From Acidimicrobiia bacterium (GTDB taxonomy: Bacteria; Actinomycetota; Acidimicrobiia; Acidimicrobiales; Poriferisodalaceae), in contig JAJDZE010000075.1 of the NCBI GenBank assembly GCA_022824805.1, positions 1 to 42,389 on the forward strand: a stretch of DNA of 42,389 bases, given 5' to 3'. The notes under the pieces were generated by a model that did not search any database, had not been told where the DNA came from, and saw nothing but the letters and a program-made list of their open reading frames with translations. The position numbers and the translations under genes are program-made. This document shows positions 16,535 to 24,153 of this stretch, in pieces; position 1 is the first letter of the stretch, and every line of letters starts with the position of its first letter.

Positions 16535-16921
16535 TCAGCCCGTGCTCGCGGCATCCCGCTGCAGGAGTTCCTGCGCAGTGCGCCGCAGCAGCAGCGGGTT
16601 GAGCGGCTTGACCAGCCACGCATCGGCGTCGGAGCGCCGGGCCAAGAAGGTGTCGGCTTCGCGGTCGGCCAGCATCAGCACCGGCACCCGCGGCAGCCGT
16701 CCCATGCCCGACTCCAGGCGCAGGTCGAGGCAGGTGGCCATGCCGCCCATGTTCCCGATCTGGAAGTCGAGGATCACCAGGTCCGGAGTGCTCGCCTTCA
16801 CCGCAGGCCGCACGTCGTGGCCCGATCGCACCACCCGGAAGGTCACTTCAGGGGCGGAAAGCGCCGCGGCCACCTCTTCGACGACCCAGTCGGCGTCGGT
16901 GGCCAGCAGCACGTCGGTCAC
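16535..16921 (-). CDS. stand-alone response-regulator receiver domain
   Basis: 128 residues forming a single CheY-like domain with no output domain. The probable phospho-acceptor is Asp52 in LVILDFQIGNMGG; Asp10/Asp11 form the acidic pocket; Lys105-Pro106 in AWLVKPL is the conserved lysine. The conserved Thr/Ser after strand 4 appears to be Ala (VLMLADRE). A gene for a cognate kinase is not nearby. Single-domain receivers act by protein contact or phosphorelay; the target here is unknown. Confidence 0.82.
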   Translation of the reverse strand: MTDVLLATDADWVVEEVAAALSAPEVTFRVVRSGHDVRPAVKASTPDLVILDFQIGNMGGMATCLDLRLESGMGRLPRVPVLMLADREADTFLARRSDADAWLVKPLNPLLLRRTAQELLQRDAASTG

Positions 16922-17041
16922 GGTGGGGCAGCGTAATGGGGCTGACCGCGGCCGGCGTCGAGTCTGTGCAGCTACTCGGGGGCGTCCCGGTTCACGGCGA
17001 CGCTTCTAGAGTTCGGGCGGCCGTCGATCCAAGGAGTCCGG

Positions 17042-18499
17042 GTGAACGCACGTCAGCACCGCCGCGGCTTCGCGCGCCTCGTGGCCGCGATGCTGCTGCT
17101 GGCGGCTGTGGTGGGTTTGGTCGCCGCGCCGGCATCTGCCCACGATGGGCTGGATCACGACCCGGCTGACGGCTCGCACGAGTCCGACACGCCGCAGATC
17201 GCGGGCGACGAGAGCCCCCGCTTGATCGTCGTGGTGGAGGTGAACGGGCTCATCGACCCGATCATGGCGTCGTACATCAAGCGCCAGCTCGTCACCGCCA
17301 CCGGACTCCACGCGATCGGCGTGGTGCTGCAGATCGACAGCGCCGGGTCCACGCTCCACGACGATGAGCTGGTCGAACTGCTCGGCAGCGTCCGCCTGGC
17401 GCACCTGCCGGTGGGCGTGTGGGTCGGCCCCAGCGGGGCGCAGGCGCTCGGCGGCGCTGCGCATTTGGCAACAGCAGCCGACTTCGCTGCGATCGCGCCC
17501 GGCGGCCGCATCGGCGATTTCACCGCGGTCGGGGGCCTCGTCCATGCTCACCCCTCTGGCGCTCGTGGAGTCGATAGGGGCAGTGTCCACAGCCATGAGG
17601 GCGACGGGCTGCACTCGGGCACGAGCGTCCGCTACTACGACGCCGACACAGCGATGGGTGCCGGCCTGACCCACAGCACGGCCCCGGTGATCGGGGAGTT
17701 CCTGTTCGCCATGTCCGATGAGGGTCTGCTGCCGCCGATCGGCCAGAACGTGACCGGCGATGACGGGGTGGTCCGGCGGGCCCCGGCCGACGACGTGGTC
17801 GTGTCGTTCGTCAAGCTGCCGCTGCTCGACGGTCTGTTCCATACCGCTGCCAGCCCGGCAGTCGCCTACTTGCTGCTGGTGGTTGGGCTGTCGCTGCTGT
17901 TGCTCGACTTCTACACCGGCGGCATCGGCATCGCTGCCATGGTCGCCGCGGTGTGCCTGCTGCTCGCCGCGTTCGGGCTGGGAACGCTCGACGTCCGGCC
18001 GTGGGCGCTGGTGCTGCTCGTCGCCGGTTTCGTGGCGTTCGCGGTCGACGTCCAGACCGGTGTGCCGCGCTTTTGGACTGCGTCCGGCGGCGCAGCTGTG
18101 CTCGCTGGCTCGCTGACGCTGTTCGGCCAGCACCCGATGAGCTGGATCCCGCTGCTGGTGGGCCTGGTGAGCGTCGGCGCCTTTGTGCTGTCGGGCCTGC
18201 CCGCGCTGGTCCGCACCCGCTACGGCACCGCCACCGTGGGGCGGGAGTGGCTGATCGGCGTGGAGGGCACTGCGGTGACCGACATCGATCCTGACGGGAC
18301 CGTCGAAGTACACGGCGCTCGCTGGCGGGCCCGTGTCAACCGTCTCACGCCGCTGCGGGCGGGCGAGCCGCTGCGCGTCAGCGGTTTGAGCGGGGTGGTG
18401 CTCGAGGTGGAGCCGCTCGAAGGCGCGGCCGTCGACTACCGGCAGATGCGCCGGGGCCCGAGCGGCCTCGTGAGCGAAGCGAGCAACAGCGGGAAGTAA
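17042..18499 (+). CDS. NfeD-like membrane protein, protease domain probably inactive
   Basis: 485 residues starting at a GTG. A signal peptide (residues 1-33, ending ASA) leads into a ClpP-fold domain (about 55-230), then five to six membrane segments (about 275-390) and a C-terminal OB-fold NfeD domain (about 400-470, VGREWLIGVEGTAV...). In active members the serine sits in an ASAG motif after a PxGA segment; here the aligned stretch reads GPSGAQALGGAAH, with Gly where the Ser is expected, and no Lys follows in the ClpP part. The usual neighbour, an SPFH/stomatin protein, is not adjacent. It is probably a membrane scaffold related to NfeD. Confidence 0.82.
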   Translation: MNARQHRRGFARLVAAMLLLAAVVGLVAAPASAHDGLDHDPADGSHESDTPQIAGDESPRLIVVVEVNGLIDPIMASYIKRQLVTATGLHAIGVVLQIDSAGSTLHDDELVELLGSVRLAHLPVGVWVGPSGAQALGGAAHLATAADFAAIAPGGRIGDFTAVGGLVHAHPSGARGVDRGSVHSHEGDGLHSGTSVRYYDADTAMGAGLTHSTAPVIGEFLFAMSDEGLLPPIGQNVTGDDGVVRRAPADDVVVSFVKLPLLDGLFHTAASPAVAYLLLVVGLSLLLLDFYTGGIGIAAMVAAVCLLLAAFGLGTLDVRPWALVLLVAGFVAFAVDVQTGVPRFWTASGGAAVLAGSLTLFGQHPMSWIPLLVGLVSVGAFVLSGLPALVRTRYGTATVGREWLIGVEGTAVTDIDPDGTVEVHGARWRARVNRLTPLRAGEPLRVSGLSGVVLEVEPLEGAAVDYRQMRRGPSGLVSEASNSGK

Positions 18500-18559
18500 C
18501 CGGCGGCTCGACGAGCTGCTGGGTCTGTGTGCGGATCTGGAAGAAACAAGCTGATTCGA

Positions 18560-18623
18560 CGGTTTCCGAAACCGAATGAGGTTTCGTTTACCTCTTGTCA
18601 AGCCGTTTTTCCTGATCTAGTGT
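18560..18623 (+). promoter_or_regulatory. promoter and dyad upstream of whiB-like gene
   Basis: A 15-bp dyad CGGTTTCCGAAACCG (18560-18574) is followed by a further half-site AGGTTTCG. Downstream lie a -35-like TTGTCA (18595-18600) and, after exactly 17 bases, TAGTGT (18618-18623). The WhiB gene starts 22 bases later after a strong AAGGGGG ribosome binding site. The dyad is a plausible operator. Confidence 0.6.
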
Positions 18624-18644
18624 CCCCACCGACAAGGGGGACAT

Positions 18645-18911
18645 ATGAGCGCTCTGCTAGTCGATGAGTGGCAGGACAAAGCAGCCTGCCGGGGACCTCA
18701 GGCGGCGGTTTTCTTCCCGCCGCCCCGCACTGAGCGGCGCGACGAGAAAGCTGAGCGCGAAGCCCGAGCCAAGGCCATCTGCGACCAGTGCTCGGTGATC
18801 GACGACTGTCTCGACCACGCGCTCGACGTCGGCGAGGCGCACGGCATCTGGGGCGGGCGAAACGAGATCGAGCGCCGCAACATGCTGCTGCTGCGCACCG
18901 AAGCCAGCTAG
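18645..18911 (+). CDS. WhiB-family iron-sulfur transcription factor
   Basis: 88 residues. Four cysteines in WhiB order (Cys15, Cys46, Cys49, Cys55, the C..C.....C form) bind a 4Fe-4S cluster. The GIWGG turn at 67-71 and the basic tail GRNEIERRNMLLLRTEAS are also typical. WhiB proteins act with sigma-A to control development, redox response or antibiotic resistance in actinobacteria. The length and the DEWQDKAACRG start resemble WhiB1/WhiB2-type members, but the subclass is not settled. It has its own promoter, with the stop 12 bases before the convergent end of selB. Confidence 0.95.
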   Translation: MSALLVDEWQDKAACRGPQAAVFFPPPRTERRDEKAEREARAKAICDQCSVIDDCLDHALDVGEAHGIWGGRNEIERRNMLLLRTEAS

Positions 18912-18923
18912 CGCTCTTCCGCT

Positions 18924-20648
18924 CTATCCGGATACTTCGGGCAGCCGCGGCCCGCCGATGCGCAGATCGCCGCGCCGCCGCGTCACCCCTGTCCGGTCCA
19001 GGTAGCCCACCAGCGGCAGCGCGTACTTGCGCGTGGTGCCGAGTTCTTCGCGGATCTCGGCCACGGTGATGCCGTCGGGCTGAGCGCGGAGCAGGCCGGC
19101 GATGCGCTCGGCTGCGGCCTCCATGGCAGACGACGCAAACCAGACCCCGTCCGTATGCACGAGGTCACCGCGCGCTGCCAGCGCCAGGAGCACCCGCTGG
19201 CTGACACCGCTGGGTGCGGGCGGGGAGAAGGGCGTTGCGGCCAGTTCGGCGATGACCGGATGGTCGGCGAGGACATCGGCAGCATCGGCCTGCCGGGCAC
19301 GGCCGGCATCGACCACAATCCCCTCAAGCGTCTCGATCGCGAGGCGCTGGCGTTCGTCCAGCCCGGCCGTGTCCAGCCCCAGTGGCCCGGCGTCTGCGAC
19401 CCGCTCTCGCAGGTCGTCGAGCAGTGCATCCACGAGTTCGGCCGGCGCGACCCAGTCGCCCAAGACGGGCTCGAATCGCTGGCCGGTGAGGCGCTCGAGC
19501 TGCGTCGCCTTCACCCAGCCGCGCTCGGCCAGCAGGCGATCGGGGCGGGCGTCGGGCTTGGCGACCGCAGCCCGCAGCTGCGGATCGGGATCGAGCACAG
19601 TGCCGCCTCCGACGGTCTGGCCCCGGCCGAAGTCGCGCAGCACGAAGCGGTCTCCCATCACGAGCGGCAGCGCCACCGGCAGGTGCAGCCGGGCGTAGCC
19701 GGTCTCGCCGGGGCCGATGCGCTCGGGCCCGAGCACGCGCAGCCGCACCGGCCACTCGCCCGACCCGAGGTAGAGCGCGTAGGCGCCCCGCCGGGTCACA
19801 TCGCTGCTGAGGCTGCCCAGCACTGTCAGCTCCACGTCGACGCTGCGGGTGTGGTGCCATTGGTCGGCTCGCACCAGGGCGATGCCGCGCCCCAGATCGT
19901 CGGCGTCGACGCCGGTGAGATTGAGCGCGACGCGGTGTCCCGGGCCAATGCGCTCGACCGCGGTGCTCTGGGTCTGGATCGCCCGCACCCGTGCCGCCCG
20001 GCCGCCGGGCGCCGTGCGCAGCTCCTCGCCGGCCGAGATGCTGCCGCCCGCGAGCGTGCCGGTCACGATCCGTCCCGCCCCGGTCGCGGCGAACGACCGG
20101 TCGATCCACAGGCGCGGCCGTTCACGGTCGGCTGCGGTAGGCGCGCCAGCGCACAAGTCGTCGAGCGCGCCGCGCAGCTCGTCCAGACCGGTCCCGTCGA
20201 TCGCGTCGGTGGCCACCACCGGCGCGTGCTCCAGGAACGTGCCCTCGACGTGGTCGGCAATGTCGAGACGGGCCAGCTCGGCCAGCTCGTCGTCGACGAG
20301 GCCGATCTGGCTCAGCGCCACGACGCCGTGGGAGATGCCGAGCAGCTCCAGGATCGCCAGGTGCTCGGCCGACTGCGGCTTCCAGCCTTCGGGTGCCGCC
20401 ACCACGAATAGGGAGGCATCCACCGCCCCCACGCCGGCCAGCATGTTCTTCACGAACCGGATGTGCCCGGGCACGTCCACGAAGCTGACCTGCCGCCCCG
20501 ACGGCAGCGTGCAGAACGCGAACCCGAGGTCGATGGTGAGCCCGCGCTCCTTCTCCTCGGCCAGCCGGTCAGGGTCGGTGCCGGTGAGGGCGCGCACCAG
20601 CGTCGACTTGCCGTGGTCCACGTGCCCTGCGGTGCCGACGATGTGCAC
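18924..20648 (-). CDS. selB: selenocysteine-specific elongation factor
   Basis: 574 residues, close to usual length. It delivers selenocysteyl-tRNA to the ribosome at UGA codons marked by a SECIS element. The N-terminal EF-Tu-like GTPase has GTAGHVDHGKST (P-loop, 5-16), DRLAEEKERGLTIDLGF (switch I) and DVPGH. Two beta-barrel domains follow, and the last ~200 residues are winged-helix repeats that bind the mRNA hairpin (ending TRKYALPLVGYLDRTGVTRRRGDLR). It lies downstream of selA on the same strand with 303 bases between them, which hold a tRNA-like element. Confidence 0.96.
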   Translation of the reverse strand: MHIVGTAGHVDHGKSTLVRALTGTDPDRLAEEKERGLTIDLGFAFCTLPSGRQVSFVDVPGHIRFVKNMLAGVGAVDASLFVVAAPEGWKPQSAEHLAILELLGISHGVVALSQIGLVDDELAELARLDIADHVEGTFLEHAPVVATDAIDGTGLDELRGALDDLCAGAPTAADRERPRLWIDRSFAATGAGRIVTGTLAGGSISAGEELRTAPGGRAARVRAIQTQSTAVERIGPGHRVALNLTGVDADDLGRGIALVRADQWHHTRSVDVELTVLGSLSSDVTRRGAYALYLGSGEWPVRLRVLGPERIGPGETGYARLHLPVALPLVMGDRFVLRDFGRGQTVGGGTVLDPDPQLRAAVAKPDARPDRLLAERGWVKATQLERLTGQRFEPVLGDWVAPAELVDALLDDLRERVADAGPLGLDTAGLDERQRLAIETLEGIVVDAGRARQADAADVLADHPVIAELAATPFSPPAPSGVSQRVLLALAARGDLVHTDGVWFASSAMEAAAERIAGLLRAQPDGITVAEIREELGTTRKYALPLVGYLDRTGVTRRRGDLRIGGPRLPEVSG

Positions 20649-20751
20649 GCTGCCAGCTTGCCCCGCCCGGGCCGTCAGTGTCGAACTGCGCAGCCGTCGT
20701 CTCGGCAGCGAAATCGACTTGTGTATCCTGCTGGTGCGGCCGTAAGGTCGC

Positions 20752-20823
20752 TGGTGGAGCTAGACGGAATCGAACCGTCCGAGGCTGGGTTTCAAGCTGG
20801 CTCGCCGCACCAGCGGTAGCCCC
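20752..20823 (-). ncRNA. tRNA-like element between selA and selB (possible selC relic)
   Basis: On the minus strand, GGGGCTA (5' end at 20823) pairs with TAGCTCC over 7 bp, including a G3-U70 wobble. The 3' end is A then an encoded CCA. A perfect T arm, GACGG-TTCGATT-CCGTC, precedes the acceptor strand. The remainder is not canonical: only about 47 nt separate the acceptor from the T arm, no clean anticodon stem forms, and the loop-like CTTGAAA would read as UGA, not the Sec anticodon UCA. The acceptor features are those of tRNA-Ala or tmRNA. By position a tRNA-Sec would be expected here. I cannot assign an identity. Confidence 0.5.
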
Positions 20824-20857
20824 ACGAGAGCCGCACTCTTCGGGGTGCGGCTCTCGT
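20824..20857. terminator. strong hairpin beside the tRNA-like element
   Basis: A 13-bp perfect stem (20824-20836 with 20845-20857) around the loop TCTTCGGG. On the plus strand it is followed by a short T-rich stretch (TATTCT). On the minus strand it lies after selA and directly before the tRNA-like element. It may be a terminator for either strand or a processing/regulatory stem in the sel transcript. Confidence 0.6.
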
Positions 20858-20951
20858 TATTCTGGCAGGCAGAACGTCCATGACTCTCATGAATTTCTGA
20901 TCTCACGCTGGGGCGCGTCGAGGCAGCCTGAGGGGCAGCGGCCGTGCCTCT

Positions 20952-22235
20952 CTACTGCTGGCTGAGTGCGTGGCGGACGGCAGCCGCCACGACGGCGTCG
21001 TCGGCGGGATCGACCGTGCGCAGGTCGAGCACGGTGGTCTGCTCGTTGACGCGGGCGACGACCGGTGGGTCGAATGCCCGCAGCGTTGCCGCGTAGTCGC
21101 CGTCGAGCTCGATGCCGGCCGACGGGATCGCTTGGCCGGGCAGCGACCCTGCACCGGCCAGCGCCGTCGTGCGCGACGGCCGGCCCACGCCGAGCGCCTC
21201 GGCTCGCTGGGACAACTCCTCAACCGGCACCCTGGCCATGCGCCAGAACGGGATCGCATCGGCATCGCGGCGCAGGTACGCCAGTGCCACCGACTGCAGT
21301 GCGTCCAGCACCAGCGATCCGGGCCGGAAGGCCCGCATCAGCGGGTGCGCCGCACAGGCAGCGATGAGGTCGGCCCGGCCGCAGACGATGCCGGCCTGGG
21401 GCCCGCCCATGAGTTTGTCGCCCGAGAACGTCACCAGCGATGCCCCTGCCGCCAGCGTCTGGCGGGCACCCGGCTCGCCGGCCAGCCAGTCGGGCCGCTG
21501 CCCCAGCCACGGGCAGCGCTCGTCCAGCAGTCCCGAGCCCAGGTCGGACACGACGGGCGGCCCGATCTTCGCGAGTTCCGCCACGCTGGTTTCCTCGGTG
21601 AAGCCGGTGATGCGGTAGTTGGACGGGTGCACCTTCAGCAGCAGCGCGATGTCATCCCGCTCGGCAGCGGCCCGGTAGTCGGCGGCTCGGGTGCGGTTGG
21701 TGGTGCCCACCTCCACGAGCCGTGCGCCTGACTGCTCCATCACCTCGGGCACCCGGAAGCCGCCGCCGATCTCCACCAGCTCGCCGCGCGACACGGCCAC
21801 GCCGCGGTCACGGGCTAGGGCCGCCAGCACGAGCGTCACCGCGGCGGCGCAGTTGTTGACCACGAGCGCCGCCTCGGCGCCGGTCAACGTCGCCAGCAGC
21901 AGCGACGCGTGCGTGGTGCGCGAACCGCGCCGGCCCGATGCCAGGTCGAATTCCAAGTTGCTGAAGCGGACCGGCTGGTCATCGGACGCCGAATGGAGCA
22001 GCGCCCGACTGTGCTCATTCCCGAGCGGGGCTCGGCCCAGATTCGTGTGCAGCAAGACGCCGGTGGCGTTCACCGCAGGCCCCAGCAGGCTGCGGCGCAG
22101 CCGGTGCGCTTCGTCGGCCGCCGAGTCGGGGTCGCCGGCGGCGATGGCCGCCCGGGCGGCGATGACCAGCAGCGGGTGCGGCAAGCCCACGTCTGCGATC
22201 CGCAGCGCCAGGTCGTTCACCGACGGCGGCCTCAT
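20952..22235 (-). CDS. selA: L-seryl-tRNA(Sec) selenium transferase
   Basis: 427 residues, slightly shorter than E. coli SelA (463), mainly at the N-terminus. It converts Ser-tRNA(Sec) to Sec-tRNA(Sec) using selenophosphate. It is a PLP enzyme: the lysine is Lys274 in SGDKLMGGPQAGIVCGR. Other family blocks are NATGVLLHTNLGRAPLG, VVNNCAAAVTLVLAAL, and VEVGTTNRTRAADY. The ATG start (MRPPSVNDLA) is sensible. With selB it shows that the organism makes selenoproteins; selD and the selenoproteins are not in the window. Confidence 0.95.
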   Translation of the reverse strand: MRPPSVNDLALRIADVGLPHPLLVIAARAAIAAGDPDSAADEAHRLRRSLLGPAVNATGVLLHTNLGRAPLGNEHSRALLHSASDDQPVRFSNLEFDLASGRRGSRTTHASLLLATLTGAEAALVVNNCAAAVTLVLAALARDRGVAVSRGELVEIGGGFRVPEVMEQSGARLVEVGTTNRTRAADYRAAAERDDIALLLKVHPSNYRITGFTEETSVAELAKIGPPVVSDLGSGLLDERCPWLGQRPDWLAGEPGARQTLAAGASLVTFSGDKLMGGPQAGIVCGRADLIAACAAHPLMRAFRPGSLVLDALQSVALAYLRRDADAIPFWRMARVPVEELSQRAEALGVGRPSRTTALAGAGSLPGQAIPSAGIELDGDYAATLRAFDPPVVARVNEQTTVLDLRTVDPADDAVVAAAVRHALSQQ

Positions 22236-22400
22236 CGCCCGGACACTACCGGCACCCTCTCACCGGCCCGGCGGTGGCGTCCCCGGCGCCGTGCCGAGCT
22301 TGGGTGCCGTTGTGCCGGATCCTGTCGAGCCAGGCGACGAGGGCTACGACGAGGCAATGGCGAACCCACCGCCGGCAGGCGCCATGCAGTAGCAGGCGAG

Positions 22401-23591
22401 CTACCGGCGAGCGCCCAGGGTGACGGGAATCGGCCCGTCTGCGCGAGCGGTGCAGGTGCCCATGTCCACCGGCGGGCAGATCTCGGTCACCAGCAGTTCG
22501 GTGATCGCCTCGAACACCCCGGCCGCCGGCCCGCCGGGCCCATTGCCGGTCACCGGCTCGCCGGCATCGCCGCCGGCAGACACGGCAGGTTCCAGCGGGA
22601 TCGAGCCCAGCAGCGGCACGCCCAGATCGACAGCCAGGCGCTCCCCGCCGCCCTCGCCGAAGAATGACCAGCGCTGCCCGTCGGGCGCGGTGAACGCGCC
22701 CATGTTCTCCACCACGCCCACGATCGGCATGTGGCTGCGGCGGGCCATGTCGGCCACGCGCACGGCCACCTTCTGGGCACTGAGCGCCGGGGTGGTCACC
22801 ACCAGCATCTCGGCTTGGGGTAGCAGGCGGGCGAGCGCCATCTGCACGTCGCCGGTGCCGGGCGGCATGTCGATGAGCAGGTAGTCGAGTTCGCCCCAGT
22901 CCACGTCGTGCAGGAACTGCTCCACGGCCTTGGCGAGCATGAGCCCCCGCCACATCAAGGCGGTTTCCTCGGTTTCCACCAGCAGCCCGGTGGAGACCAC
23001 CTTCAGCAGGCCGTCGCCGGCTGGCCGCTCGTCGGGCACGATCTTGCCCCGCTCCTCGCCGTCGGCCGGCGGGCGGGCGCCGAGGCGACCCTCCATGCCG
23101 AGCATGCGGGGGATGCTGAACCCCCAGATGTCCGCGTCGAGCACGCCCACGGTGAAGCCGCGTGCGGCCAGCGCGGCGGCCAGGTTCACCGTCACCGACG
23201 ACTTGCCCACGCCGCCCTTGCCCGATGCCACAGCCAGCACCCGTGTGCTGGCGTGCACCTGCGTCGGCGCAGCGTTGTCGCGCGCAGTGCGCCGGGCCCG
23301 TTCCATCACCCGCGCCTTCTCGGCAGCGTTCAGCTCGTCCCAGTGCAGCCGCACGTTCTCGATGCCAGCCAGGCCGGCCACCCGCGTCTCGCAGTCTCGC
23401 TTGATGGTGGCGCGCAGCGGGCAGCCGGCGGTGGTCAATGCCACGGTCACGTGGCCGGTGGTTCCCTCGCGGTAGGCATTGCGCACCATGCCCAGGTCGA
23501 CGATGTTGTCGCCCAGTTCGGGATCCATGACGCCCCGCAGGATGGCGATCATCGCCTCGTCATTCGCTCCGAGCTCGGAGGGCGCGCTCAC
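22401..23591 (-). CDS. mrp: Mrp/NBP35-type ATP-binding iron-sulfur carrier
   Basis: 396 residues from a GTG at 23591 (VSAPSELGANDEAMIAIL). The N-terminus (8-85) is a MIP18/DUF59 domain (LRGVMDPELGDNIVDLGMV). The P-loop is the deviant Walker A ASGKGGVGKSS (122-132), followed by DADIWGFSIPRMLG and DYLLIDMPPGTGDVQMAL. Mrp proteins help load Fe-S clusters on client proteins. The frame opens 150 bases further upstream, but that leader is not family-like. An A-type Fe-S carrier gene lies divergently 176 bases away, which fits the role. Confidence 0.92.
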   Translation of the reverse strand: MSAPSELGANDEAMIAILRGVMDPELGDNIVDLGMVRNAYREGTTGHVTVALTTAGCPLRATIKRDCETRVAGLAGIENVRLHWDELNAAEKARVMERARRTARDNAAPTQVHASTRVLAVASGKGGVGKSSVTVNLAAALAARGFTVGVLDADIWGFSIPRMLGMEGRLGARPPADGEERGKIVPDERPAGDGLLKVVSTGLLVETEETALMWRGLMLAKAVEQFLHDVDWGELDYLLIDMPPGTGDVQMALARLLPQAEMLVVTTPALSAQKVAVRVADMARRSHMPIVGVVENMGAFTAPDGQRWSFFGEGGGERLAVDLGVPLLGSIPLEPAVSAGGDAGEPVTGNGPGGPAAGVFEAITELLVTEICPPVDMGTCTARADGPIPVTLGARR

Positions 23592-23767
23592 GAAGCGCAG
23601 GGTAATGGCGCTGCGTGCAGGCCCACGAGTCGGTGCATCCGGTGGCCCGCTGCCAAGCCCGGCGGGCAGCAGCTGCGCACGGCGCTCGCCGGTGCAAGAG
23701 GGCCAGATGGCACTAGCATCAGCGGCAGAACGTTTGCCCATGTGGGGCTGATTCGGGAGTCGCTGTT

Positions 23768-24103
23768 GTGATCACCCTGACCGATACTGCCGCTGAGAAG
23801 GTCCACGAGCTCATCACTCAGGAGTTGTCCGAGGCGGGCGGCGAGACCCAGCTGGCGCTGCGCGTCGCCGTGCGGCCGGGCGGCTGCTCGGGCTTCAGCT
23901 ACGAGATGTTCTTCGATTCCGAGGTCGCCAACGACGACATGTCTCAGGCCTATGGCGACATCAAGGTGGTGTCCGATCCGATGAGCGCACAGTTGCTCGA
24001 AGGCGCCACGCTCGACTTCACCGACGGCCTGATGGGATCGGGCTTCGCGATCGACAACCCCAACGCGCAGCGCACCTGCGGCTGCGGCAACTCGTTCAGC
24101 TGA
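23768..24103 (+). CDS. A-type iron-sulfur carrier (HesB/IscA/ErpA family)
   Basis: 111 residues from a GTG. The three cluster-binding cysteines are Cys40 in RPGGCSGFSYEMFFD and Cys104 and Cys106 in the C-terminal TCGCGNSFS, the normal HesB/IscA pattern. It passes 2Fe-2S or 4Fe-4S clusters to apoproteins. The divergent mrp gene and the following 2Fe-2S protein make an Fe-S theme. It ends about 50 bases before the TTG start of that next gene, so the two are probably co-transcribed. Confidence 0.95.
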   Translation: MITLTDTAAEKVHELITQELSEAGGETQLALRVAVRPGGCSGFSYEMFFDSEVANDDMSQAYGDIKVVSDPMSAQLLEGATLDFTDGLMGSGFAIDNPNAQRTCGCGNSFS

Positions 24104-24153
24104 GCAGCCCCGAATCCAAGCCAGAACTGCCCGAGCCTGAACCGGCCGGGCGA

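Noticed and set aside
19155-20411. Long plus-strand open frame across selB
   Set aside because: Antisense shadow of selB with an unusual His/Gly/Arg/Pro composition and no family similarity.
20752-20823. Reading the element between selA and selB as a plus-strand tRNA-Sec with loop TTTCAAG
   Set aside because: The TTCGA T-loop exists only on the minus strand, the flanking bases do not make an anticodon stem, and the acceptor would have an A-C mismatch instead of the G-U pair seen on the minus strand.
20752-20857. tmRNA
   Set aside because: The ends look like tmRNA (GGGGCTA ... TAGCTCCACCA), but only about 50 bases lie between them, with no room for a tag reading frame or pseudoknots.
22236-22400. 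A small gene between selA and mrp
   Set aside because: Short open frames exist on both strands, but none has a convincing start, ribosome binding site or recognisable sequence.
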